Source: UBA1756 sp045132235 | GTDB lineage: Bacteria > Bacteroidota > Bacteroidia > Bacteroidales > WCHB1-69 | Direction of reading: 5' to 3' | Length of the DNA: 28,180 bases | NCBI GenBank assembly: GCA_045132235.1 | Contig: JBGURX010000009.1 | Span: 1 to 28,180, forward strand | In this document: piece by piece, positions 14,312 through 22,300 of the stretch | Layout: every line of letters starts with the position of its first letter | Position numbering within the stretch: position 1 is the stretch's first letter | Notes under the pieces: model-generated | What the model was told of the DNA's origin: nothing | The model's input: only the letters and a program-made list of their open reading frames with translations | Database searches by the model: none | Made by a program: the position numbers and the translations under genes

Positions 14312-15538
14312 TCCCCATTCCTTTTTCGCCAGCTCCAGCAGCTGTACGAATTCGGGGTCACTGTGCATGCGGGCGAGTACGCAGGCGGCCAGCATTTGTC
14401 CTGCCTGCACGTCGTAGTCGAGATGGTAGCCTGCGGCAACAAGGTTGTGGTCATACTCGTAGCCGAATTTCAGTATCTCGTTCTGCCGTTCTGGCACCAG
14501 TTCGGTCATTGCCAGTGCGGTGCTCCAGCCGAGGGCGAAGGCGGTGGAGGTATGCGACGGGTTGCATAGGTGTTTGCTGATCCATGTTAGCAGCCTGATG
14601 GTGTTCGGAGTAGTTGTGCTGCTTATTTCCCCCCCAGCTGCGGTGGAAAGTCCAGTGTAAAGGGACTCTATGTCTTGGTGCGCTTGTTCAGGCTTGACAA
14701 GGTCGTAGGGCATGGATTCTTGGTAAAGGAAGGGAGCTCCGGGAGAGTTGGCGGCGTCCAGTATGCGTGTTTCTTCAAGGTAGCCGGACTGCTGCTGTGC
14801 CATCTCAGGCCGCTGTTTCAGAAATTCGGCGCGGGCGGCAGCGAGGTCGGCAGCATAGTCGGGCGAGGTGTGCATACGGGCGAAAGCCGCTGATGAGGCC
14901 AGCCGCCCCGCATTCACGTCGCTCTGCCAGTGCGCGCCTACAATCACGCGGCTCTGTCCGTACTCGAAGCCGCGGCGCAGGATGGTGTCCTGCAACTCGG
15001 GAGCCATCTCCGCCAAGGCCAGCGCAATCGCCCAGCCCGTGGCTGTGTGCCCCGACGGATAGGAACCGTTGTGGCGCAACCCCTCTTCATCGTCGAATTG
15101 GCCGAACACGTGCTCGCCCATGCGCGCAAAGGGACGCACCCGCATGTAATGCACTTTCGCCGACTTTACAGCGGAATCGCCGGTGACCGCTGCCTTCTGG
15201 ATGAACTTCCAAAGGGCGGGCGTGCGCTCCTTGCTGATCTCGATCTCCAGCGCCTCTCCGAAAACGCTGGCAAAGCGTTCCATGCCGTACAAAGACTCCC
15301 AGCTGGCCTGCTCGCCACGCGGCGTGTTGCGCATCGACTTGCCCCACTTCCAGCAGCTGACGTCGTGATCGAACAGCAGGCTCGACGTGTCGGGCGGCGC
15401 CGGCAGGTAAACCACCGCATCCGGCGATTCATACTGGTAAAAATAGTGCTTGCTCTGTGCCGTGGCTGATGACAACAGTCCAACCAAAACCACCAAAACT
15501 GCAAGTGCTTTCGTAAGCCTCCAGCTATTCTTCTCCAT
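14306..15538 (-). CDS. Secreted PAP2 / class A acid phosphatase with degenerate second domain
   Basis: This 410-residue protein has a signal peptide (MEKNSWRLTK, hydrophobic core, SSATAQ). The first domain carries all three motifs of the PAP2/bacterial class A non-specific acid phosphatase family: K128-x6-R135-P, P161-S-G-H164, and S196-R197-x3-G201-x-H203-x3-D207. It would hydrolyse phosphomonoesters through a phospho-His203 intermediate in the periplasm. Residues about 320-405 are a clear repeat of 155-245, but PSGH has become PSHT and the SR pair has become HN (364-365); only G370, H372 and D376 remain. The second half is thus probably inactive. The start at 15538 is preferred over an upstream ATG because it gives a normal signal peptide. 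Last gene of the yciO unit. Confidence 0.87.
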   Translation of the reverse strand: MEKNSWRLTKALAVLVVLVGLLSSATAQSKHYFYQYESPDAVVYLPAPPDTSSLLFDHDVSCWKWGKSMRNTPRGEQASWESLYGMERFASVFGEALEIEISKERTPALWKFIQKAAVTGDSAVKSAKVHYMRVRPFARMGEHVFGQFDDEEGLRHNGSYPSGHTATGWAIALALAEMAPELQDTILRRGFEYGQSRVIVGAHWQSDVNAGRLASSAAFARMHTSPDYAADLAAARAEFLKQRPEMAQQQSGYLEETRILDAANSPGAPFLYQESMPYDLVKPEQAHQDIESLYTGLSTAAGGEISSTTTPNTIRLLTWISKHLCNPSHTSTAFALGWSTALAMTELVPERQNEILKFGYEYDHNLVAAGYHLDYDVQAGQMLAACVLARMHSDPEFVQLLELAKKEWGK

Positions 15539-15561
15539 ACAGAAAATATTATTTCCCATCA

Positions 15562-15631
15562 TTAACTCTTTACTTTTTACTCTTTACTTTTAACTCTTTA
15601 CTCTTAACTCTTTACTCTTAACTCTTTACTC
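15562..15631 (+). repeat. Ten in-register 7-bp repeats (TTWACTY)
   Basis: Ten heptamers follow without interruption: TTAACTC, TTTACTT, TTTACTC, TTTACTT, then three pairs of TTAACTC/TTTACTC. The array covers the last codons and the TAA stop (15604-15606) of the methyltransferase gene and continues toward the phosphatase start. Confidence 0.95.
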
Positions 15632-16425
15632 TCTATCGTAATCTCAAAATAGTGTTCCGGCTTCGCATACGGCACCAGCGGCTGGCAACCGGCAGCGGGC
15701 TCAGGCAGCAGCACCGCGCAAAGGGTGTTGGAAACGTGTGCCAAACGCGGATGCAGCTCCTGCGGCAGTCCATCCAAAATGCCTTTGAACACGCTCCAGC
15801 GTATCTTCTCGGGGTCGTAGGCATAGTCGTGCCACACGATGATGGATTTCTCGTCTTTCAATAAAGGAAGCACCGCCTGCGTGTCGCGCTTCACTGCCTC
15901 GTAATGGTGGTCGCCATCGATGAAGATGAGGTCGAATTGGTTTTTATAGGGTGAAAAGTCGAAGGTGGCGGAGTTGCCTAACAGCTGCGTGACGTTGGGG
16001 AGATTTTTGGAAAAGAAGAAGTGTAAGTCTGCATATTCTTCTGAATGAGTGAGTTGCAGAATTTCTTCCCTCGAAAGGTTCAGCGTGGTGCACTGCGGGA
16101 CTATCGATGCGACGTTGGCCACACTCTCGCCACGCCATGTGCCGATTTCAAAGTAATGTTCTGTATGATAGCGTTCTGCCAACGATTTCAGCAGGGTAAG
16201 GTCTGTCGGCCACGTGCCACCCGACAGGTAGGTGTAGGGCGAAACGGTCTGCCGGCCCTGTTCCATGAAATCGGTCAGCGGCACCACCGGCAGTCCGTCT
16301 GAAAACGGATATTGTTTCGCTAACTCCCTGTGCATCACCTCCTCATCGTTGAGGACGTGGTTTAATAGGTAGGGGTGACGAAGAATCAGCCCGAAGGCTT
16401 TCAGTGCTTTGTGGATTTTATTCAT
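15604..16425 (-). CDS. Class I SAM-dependent methyltransferase (Methyltransf_24-like)
   Basis: This 273-residue protein has a Rossmann-type SAM-binding core. Motif I is YFEIGTWRGES (residues 91-101), an acidic strand end appears as FDLIFIDGDHHYEAVKRD (164-181), and IIVWHDY follows at 195-201. The FIDGDHHYEAV signature is typical of the Methyltransf_24 group, often found in glycan or secondary-metabolite clusters. The substrate is unknown. The gene overlaps the upstream flippase by 8 nt, suggesting translational coupling and a shared role in surface polysaccharide modification. Its last residues (ESKELRVKS) are encoded by the 7-bp repeat array, so the C-terminus may not be conserved. Confidence 0.88.
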   Translation of the reverse strand: MNKIHKALKAFGLILRHPYLLNHVLNDEEVMHRELAKQYPFSDGLPVVPLTDFMEQGRQTVSPYTYLSGGTWPTDLTLLKSLAERYHTEHYFEIGTWRGESVANVASIVPQCTTLNLSREEILQLTHSEEYADLHFFFSKNLPNVTQLLGNSATFDFSPYKNQFDLIFIDGDHHYEAVKRDTQAVLPLLKDEKSIIVWHDYAYDPEKIRWSVFKGILDGLPQELHPRLAHVSNTLCAVLLPEPAAGCQPLVPYAKPEHYFEITIESKELRVKS

Positions 16426-17743
16426 GGTCTTGTTTTTTTCGGGTGATGGATGAGATGTTTTTCGCGATATTCTGACAATAGGTTTGGATGCTTTGTGCGT
16501 ATTGGTGAATGTCTTTTGGAGTGATGAATAAATCTTTGATTTTCAGATGACTATGGTGAATGAAGAGCAGAGCTATGAAAACAGCGTTGGCGGCGTTGGC
16601 ACAGCTGCTGGTGATGGCGGCCCCGTAGATGCCGAATTGCGGGATGAGGGTGAAGCCGCAGGCAAAGGTGAACACTACGCCGCACATTGCCGTGTAGGTG
16701 TTGATGAGGTACTTGCCGATACCGGAGTAGTAGTGCCCGAAAATGAGGGCGGTGCTGTAGAGCAGTGCTCCCGGCGCGAGAATCCAGATCAGATAGGTGA
16801 TTTCACCGAACTCGGGACCGAACAGCCAGCGGTAGAAGAAGGGCGGGAAACAGGCCAGCAACGCCATCGCAGCCAAGGAAACCGACAGGCATATCTTGCT
16901 GAGGTCCAGCGTGAGCCGTTGCGAGTAGGCACGGTCGTCGGCATTGGAGATGCGCGCATACTGCACCAAAGCGATGCTGCGGCTGATAATCCATACCGCC
17001 TCCACCAACGAGACGGCGTTGGAGAATACACCGGTACTGCCTCTGTCAATATAAGTATCTAAAAGATAATAGCTTAAACGAAGATTGAAAAACTGCACGA
17101 AGTGGCTGCTCTGGTTCAGCAGGCCAAAATGGAACAGGTCTTTCAGAACGGGCTGGTACTCATGCCAAGAGTGGATTTTGAACCCGCGGAACTCATTGTG
17201 CAGCAGCATCAGTCCGGCGAGCCAGCTGCCGCCATACGCCACATACAATGCGATGATGTAGGCATTGATGTTCAGCATGTCCAGACCGAAATAGCAGATG
17301 CACACCGTGGCCAGCAGTGCCGCCGGTTGCCACAGGTTGACCATGTTGGCCGCCACCACCCGCTCGCGGCCGACGAGGATGGTGGTGTTCACGGCGCTCA
17401 AGGACGAAAGGATGGACAGCAGTCCGATATGCAGGGCAATGACATGGGGCAGGGAAGGGTAGAAGAGGGGAATCGCTGCCGCGGCCACCAGTCCGACCAG
17501 TGTGGACCAGACGTAGCTGGGCAGGAACAGTTTGGAGAAGGGGTGTTTGGGAGTGAGATAGACAAGGCTGGCGCCGCTCACAATGTCGCTGAAAATCAGT
17601 ACGAAGGCAATGGTGGATAGCAGCAGAGTCTGTTCTCCTTTGCCCACATCGCCCACCGCATGGGAAATTACCGCCGCAACGATGAAGCTGAGCAATGCGC
17701 CCAGTACCTTGGTTCCCAGCGTGTTGATGATTTTCCTGAACAC
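16418..17743 (-). CDS. Polysaccharide flippase (Wzx/MOP superfamily)
   Basis: This 441-residue integral membrane protein has about 12-14 predicted helices. It begins with a basic residue pair and KVLGALLSFIVAAVISHAVG, a start typical of Wzx-like lipid-linked oligosaccharide flippases, and GKGEQTLLLS follows. The middle loop ends FNLRLSYYLLDTYID before the second half. Such proteins move undecaprenyl-linked glycans across the inner membrane. The C-terminus is basic and cytoplasmic and overlaps the methyltransferase start by 8 nt. The yciO-type gene ends 14 nt upstream, so all are probably cotranscribed. No glycosyltransferase is present nearby, so the transported glycan cannot be guessed. Confidence 0.88.
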   Translation of the reverse strand: MFRKIINTLGTKVLGALLSFIVAAVISHAVGDVGKGEQTLLLSTIAFVLIFSDIVSGASLVYLTPKHPFSKLFLPSYVWSTLVGLVAAAAIPLFYPSLPHVIALHIGLLSILSSLSAVNTTILVGRERVVAANMVNLWQPAALLATVCICYFGLDMLNINAYIIALYVAYGGSWLAGLMLLHNEFRGFKIHSWHEYQPVLKDLFHFGLLNQSSHFVQFFNLRLSYYLLDTYIDRGSTGVFSNAVSLVEAVWIISRSIALVQYARISNADDRAYSQRLTLDLSKICLSVSLAAMALLACFPPFFYRWLFGPEFGEITYLIWILAPGALLYSTALIFGHYYSGIGKYLINTYTAMCGVVFTFACGFTLIPQFGIYGAAITSSCANAANAVFIALLFIHHSHLKIKDLFITPKDIHQYAQSIQTYCQNIAKNISSITRKKQDHE

Positions 17744-17757
17744 GGTTATGCGTTTGG

Positions 17758-18378
17758 TTAATACAGCATCTCGATGTCGCCTTTGCCCTCGCGCACCACC
17801 TCGATGTCGCCGGAGGTGCAGTCCACCACCGTGGAGGGCACGTTGTCGCCGTAGCCGCCGTCAATCACCATGTCCACCATGTCGCCGTAGCGCTCGTAAA
17901 TCAGCTCGGGGTCGGTGGTGTACTCGATCACCTCGTCGTCGTCTTTCACGGAGGTGGAGAGGATGGGATGTCCCAGCACGCGCACAATCTCGCGGGTGAT
18001 GGAGTTGTCGGGCACGCGGATGCCGACGGTTTTCTTGTTGCTTTGCAGCAACTTGGGCACGTCGTTGTTGGCCTCCAGAATGAAGGTGTAGGGACCGGGC
18101 AGCGTGCGCTTCATCACCTTGAAGATGTTGTTGCTGATGGGTTTGGTGAAGGTGGAGAGGTGGCTCAGGTCGTGGCAGATGAAGGTCATGGCGCTCTTCT
18201 TTTTCTTGTCGCCCAGTATCTCGGTGATGCGTTCGATGGCCTTCGGCTTGAAAATATCGCACCCGATTCCGTAAATCGTGTCAGTGGGATAGATGATAAT
18301 TCCGCCATCCGTGAGACAATCCACCGCTTTCTGTATTTCGCGCGGGTTGGGGTTTTCGGGATATATTTTCAGAAACAT
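17758..18378 (-). CDS. yciO: YciO-type Sua5/YrdC-domain protein
   Basis: This 206-residue protein is a single YrdC domain, with GGIIIYPTDTIYGIGCDI near the N-terminus and ending GDIEVVREGKGDIEML. Length and pattern fit E. coli YciO (PTDxxYxxGC, SxxTFICxDLSxLS, RTLPGPYTFIL, VGIRVPDN) better than TsaC/Sua5, which carry a different KRP-type N-terminal motif. TsaC makes threonylcarbamoyl-adenylate for tRNA t6A. The role of YciO is less certain, so a t6A role is possible but not shown. The gene lies just after the SRP RNA on the same strand and leads the flippase-methyltransferase-phosphatase unit. Confidence 0.88.
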   Translation of the reverse strand: MFLKIYPENPNPREIQKAVDCLTDGGIIIYPTDTIYGIGCDIFKPKAIERITEILGDKKKKSAMTFICHDLSHLSTFTKPISNNIFKVMKRTLPGPYTFILEANNDVPKLLQSNKKTVGIRVPDNSITREIVRVLGHPILSTSVKDDDEVIEYTTDPELIYERYGDMVDMVIDGGYGDNVPSTVVDCTSGDIEVVREGKGDIEMLY

Positions 18379-18395
18379 AGTTGTTATAAATAAAA

Positions 18396-18498
18396 GAGGG
18401 TAAGCTACTTACATCACATCGCTACAACCAATGTACCCTTGCTGCATTCCTGCCCTGGGGGAGTTGAAAGGGAGCAGATTGTATAAGACTTACCCAGC
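18396..18498 (-). ncRNA. ffs: Signal recognition particle RNA (small bacterial type)
   Basis: This is a roughly 100-nt minus-strand RNA. The ends pair as GGGTAAG (18489-18495) with CTTACCC (18398-18404). The conserved domain IV lies around 18434-18456 and reads CAGGGCAGGAATGCAGCAAGGG in parts: a GCA/TGC stem closed by the GGAA tetraloop, followed by the asymmetric loop GCAGCAAGG that binds Ffh. This is the canonical 4.5S signature. The RNA has a -7 promoter element immediately upstream and a short T-rich end, and lies 18 nt before yciO. Confidence 0.9.
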
Positions 18499-18500
18499 TG

Positions 18501-18508
18501 CAAAAGTA
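18501..18508 (-). promoter_or_regulatory. -7 element (TACTTTTG) for the SRP RNA
   Basis: A perfect TAnnTTTG on the minus strand ends 5-6 nt before the first paired base of the SRP RNA, the right distance for transcription start. It may also serve the downstream yciO unit. Confidence 0.65.
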
Positions 18509-18590
18509 CAATTTTTTTTCATTATCACCTTATCCCTCCACGAAAAAAAATTATTTCTCTTTTTTCTTTCTTTTCAAAGAAAAAATGTTG

Positions 18591-18598
18591 TATCTTTG
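18591..18598 (+). promoter_or_regulatory. -7 element (TATCTTTG) for the rubrerythrin gene
   Basis: A perfect TAnnTTTG lies 54 bp before the rubrerythrin ATG, after a long T/A-rich stretch (18511-18590). It is divergent from the SRP promoter. Confidence 0.6.
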
Positions 18599-18652
18599 CT
18601 GAACCGATTTCAACGAAATTTCAACCAATAATTAATCCAAAACCAAAACATT

Positions 18653-19207
18653 ATGAAGAAAAAATTCATCTGTACCGTATGCGGTTATGTTCACGAAGGT
18701 GACGATGCTCCCGATTTTTGCCCCCAGTGCAAAGTGCCGAAAAGCAAGTTCAAAGAGCTGAAAGAGGATGAGGCATTGAATTTTGTGACCGAGCACGTAA
18801 TCGGTATCGCCAAGGAAGGCACCGACGAAGCCATGATCAGAGATCTTAATTCGCATTTCAACGGCGAGTGCTCCGAGGTGGGCATGTATCTGGCCATGAG
18901 CCGCCAGGCCGACCGTGAAGGCTATCCGGAAATCGCTGAGGCTTTCAAGCGCTACGCTTGGGAAGAGGCCGAACACGCCGCCAAGTTCGCCGAACTGCTC
19001 GGTGATGTGGTGTGGGACACCAAGACCAACCTTGAGAAACGTATGAACGCAGAGGCCGGCGCTTGCGAAGACAAGATGCGCATCGCCCGCATTGCCAAAG
19101 AACAGAACCTCGACGCCATCCACGACACCGTTCACGAGATGGCCAAGGATGAGGCCCGCCACGGTAAAGGCTTCGAAGGCCTTTACAACCGTTATTTCAA
19201 GAAATAA
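18653..19207 (+). CDS. Rubrerythrin with N-terminal rubredoxin domain (reverse rubrerythrin)
   Basis: This 184-residue protein reduces hydrogen peroxide in anaerobes. An N-terminal rubredoxin-like Fe(Cys)4 site is formed by Cys7, Cys10, Cys23 and Cys26 (CTVCGYVHEG, then FCPQCKVPK). A four-helix ferritin-like domain follows, with diiron ligands in helices bearing FNGECSEVGMY, YAWEEAEHAAKFAE and DTVHEMAKDEARHGKGF. The rubredoxin domain precedes the diiron domain, the reverse of the classical order, as in rubredoxin-fused NADH-peroxidase-type rubrerythrins. This suggests an anaerobic or microaerobic lifestyle. It is a single gene with its own promoter and a strong terminator. Confidence 0.93.
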   Translation: MKKKFICTVCGYVHEGDDAPDFCPQCKVPKSKFKELKEDEALNFVTEHVIGIAKEGTDEAMIRDLNSHFNGECSEVGMYLAMSRQADREGYPEIAEAFKRYAWEEAEHAAKFAELLGDVVWDTKTNLEKRMNAEAGACEDKMRIARIAKEQNLDAIHDTVHEMAKDEARHGKGFEGLYNRYFKK

Positions 19208-19229
19208 TTTCGGATATTTCTGATGTTTC

Positions 19230-19262
19230 AAGCGCACAGTCTTTGCTGTGCGCTTTTTTTTT
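19230..19262 (+). terminator. Terminator after the rubrerythrin gene
   Basis: A perfect 10-bp stem, AAGCGCACAG with CTGTGCGCTT (19230-19239/19246-19255), is followed by a run of T residues to 19262. Confidence 0.9.
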
Positions 19263-19273
19263 GTGTATTGGAT

Positions 19274-19289
19274 CGGTTGTTCTCAACCG
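19274..19289. repeat. Short inverted repeat (CGGTTG/CAACCG)
   Basis: A 6-bp stem with a 4-nt loop, first of three palindromes between the convergent rubrerythrin and T9SS protein genes. Confidence 0.5.
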
Positions 19290-19292
19290 TCT

Positions 19293-19320
19293 GTAGGGGC
19301 GAATGATGATTCGCCCCTAC
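19293..19320. repeat. Perfect 12-bp palindrome (GTAGGGGCGAAT type)
   Basis: GTAGGGGCGAAT (19293-19304) pairs with ATTCGCCCCTAC (19309-19320) around GATG. It is a compact REP-like hairpin. Confidence 0.8.
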
Positions 19321-19348
19321 TATTTGAAATCGAATGTTTGTTGCGGCC

Positions 19349-19376
19349 GTAGAGACGTTGCGCGCAACGTCTCTAC
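19349..19376. repeat. Perfect 28-bp palindrome (GTAGAGACGTTGCG)
   Basis: A gapless 14+14 palindrome ends 15 bp before the T9SS protein stop. It shares the CTCTAC and GCAACG blocks with the hairpin at 11433-11474, in a different order. Confidence 0.85.
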
Positions 19377-19390
19377 AGAGGACCGACCAA

Positions 19391-22300
19391 TTACCGTTTC
19401 ACCACCTTCCGTACGCCCATGACGCGTCCGTCGCCGACCAATTTGATCATGTAAACGCCCGCGGCGTATTGCGACAGATCGATTATGGTCGTTACGTCCG
19501 TAACGGATACAATCTGCAACTGTTTGCCATACACGTCAAATATTTGAATATCAATATCCTCCAATTGTACATTGTTCATTGAAAATTGTACATTGATCAT
19601 TCCCGTGGTGGGATTCGGATATACGGCGAAGGTGGGATCTTCCATAACAGGATTGGCAATGCCATAGTTAGTGGTATCGGTGGCAAGACTAACCCGCACA
19701 TTGTCAACACTATAAAAATGTGTGGATTGATCGTAAGAGTTTAGTTTGAAGGCGAGGTGGAGAATGCCGGAAGGAGTCGCATAGTTTTGCAAATAATAGC
19801 ACCTGTGGGCATCGAGAGGATCTCCATAGAAGTGAGGCGAAATGGTGTCTATCAGATGGAATGTCGTGGTGTCGTAACGGTCGGTGAGGTACCCCAGCAG
19901 CATCGTTGAGGCGATCGTGTCGCGACTGTTGTAGAGGTCAAACTCCACCCGCAACTCCTCCAAGTCATTGCAGAAAGGAGGAAATACGGCATACAGTTCC
20001 CGTCCTATCATGCCACCTTCCACCCCTAACGACATCAGCAGCGACGGATTGTTGATGGCAAAACTCCCGTTGTAAACATGTGGCGCAAATCCCTCATAAT
20101 AACCACTATAGTAAAAAGACCAACAGTCGGGCTGGTCTGCCATCTCAAAGACATTATACGTGCAAATGTAATTGGTGAAATCCTCAAAATAGGGTTTGAG
20201 ATATCTTACAGAGTAACACTCGCAAGCAGTATGGAAGAAAAGGGTGTCGCTCCAATAGGAGTGGTTATCCCCACATAGGGCACGGACTATCACATAATAA
20301 TCGGCATCGGCGGTAAGAGCGCCAAGGTAGCAGGAATCGGTGTTTACAGTAAAGTGGGTGCCCGAAAGTTCCACATCCCAAAGGTTTTGGGTGGAATCCT
20401 GCGGCTGCCACGTCACCGCGTAGGTCTGATCCTCCAAACCCGTTACCCGCAGGCCCAACGGGTAGTCACAATCCAGCACCGTGCGCACAAGGATGTCATC
20501 CAGACAGACGCTGTTGCGTACAACGGTGTCAACGCTCCAGCGGAATGCGATGCGCGCCCACAACGTGTCGGGAATGCCATAGTCGCGGAGTCTGAGCACG
20601 TGGGTGACGGCCCGATTCTGACTAAAATAGTGATTACAAGGTATTTCTGTTAAGGGTGTAAATTCTTCATCTACATTAAGATAACCCACCTCAAAAGTGA
20701 CCTTATGGGTGGAGGTCATCGCGGTGGTAAAATGCAGTTCCAACTCGGAAAGCGGATTCGAAAATTGGGGCAGCGCCACGCCACACTGTGACCCAATCGA
20801 CCACAATTGGGAGGAGAGGTGGGTGCCGGTCAGGATCAGGGCTGTACTGCCAGCAGTCGGTGTATAGTCTCCCTGATAAATTTGTGGGAAATAGGTTTCG
20901 TCGGCTCCTTCCGAAAACCGCTTCCAGCAGTTAGGGAAAGTGCCAGGCGACATTCCTTCAAAATTTTCTGTATAGAACACGCTGTCACTCAATGTGATAA
21001 TGGTGCATTCGGTGTTGAAAGCAAGCGGTAGCGACCAGTCTGACCACACCTCACCTGCACATTCCTGCCGGACATACACCTCGTACACAGTGTTGGGCAG
21101 AAGATTGGGAATCCAGCGTGAACTTTCCTCTCCGGTAGCGGAAACGCGGGTGCCAGTACCCAGTACGAAACCCGCGGGACCATATTCCAGTTCCACCGCC
21201 GCGTCCTGATAGTAGGTGCCCCATCCGATTTGTGCTGCCTCTTCTTCTATCCACAGGAGATGCGGGGTTGGTGGTGCCAAACAATCGTCTGCGGCCTCAA
21301 TCTGAACGAAAAAAATGGAAATTTCATTGCTTTGCTTGTTAGCGATAAATGAAATTTGGTAATTATCAGATAGATACGGAAGGATTACGGTGTCAGTGGC
21401 CGTTATTTCAGTACAAGTCTTCAGGAGTGTCCACGGCGAAGTGTCGGCATTGCGGTAATAGATATTCAGTTCTGTCCCTAAATTGACAGCAGACAACTGG
21501 TAGGAAAATATGCAAGTGACTGTTTGCAAGGATGATAAGTCAAAGGTGGGCGACTGAAGACGGCGGGTAGGGCCATTGCCAAAATAGTCGGAAAAAAGCC
21601 GGCCTATATCGGGCTGCCAGCCGTTAAAATGGCCGTCGCGTTGCTGCCAACAGGCGAAAGTGCTGTCTGCAAAATCTTCAAAATATGGATGTTGCTCATC
21701 CACTGCTATGGCAGGACAATTGGTCTGAAAATGGAAGATGACGGCTTCGGAACTGTCGGCGCCACCGCAGAGAGTTTGGATATAGACTTCATATTCAGTG
21801 CTTTCCATTAAAGGCTGGAGCGTGACAGAATTTGACGAACTGACGAGAATGGTACCTGTGCCTTGTGCAAATCCGGCTGGTCCGTACTCGACACGGCAGG
21901 GGGCATCGGTCGCTGTCGGTTGCCAGCGAAGGGTAGCGGATGTGCTGGTGATGGCAACAGCCTCTATATCAAACGGTTTTCGACAGTCTGGAATTGGACG
22001 GATGAGGATGTCGTCGAGAAACACGCATTTTCGTTGATTGACATAAAAACTATGGTATTGGTGTTCAAGACGAAATGCCAATCGCGCATCGGCAGGGAAA
22101 TCGATTCCTTCCAACGAAACCTCGTACCGCACAGGTGAATCGGTCAGGAGGTAGCTGTTGCGAAAAGATGTTATGTCCACAAAATCCACCTCTTCAAAAA
22201 CCGAGTCGTTGGTCAAGTAGCCGAGCGAAAGAACGCAGCTGCTGTCGCTTATGGCGGAGGAGAGGGAGAAGCCGACTTCAAGGGTATTCAGATTGGTGGC

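Noticed and set aside
14263..15631. Repeat arrays as a CRISPR
   Set aside because: The units are 7 bp, adjacent and without spacers, and no cas gene is nearby.
16547..17620. Plus-strand frames opposite the flippase gene
   Set aside because: They are antisense to a clear membrane protein with many predicted helices and show only Gln/Gly/Glu-rich shadow composition.
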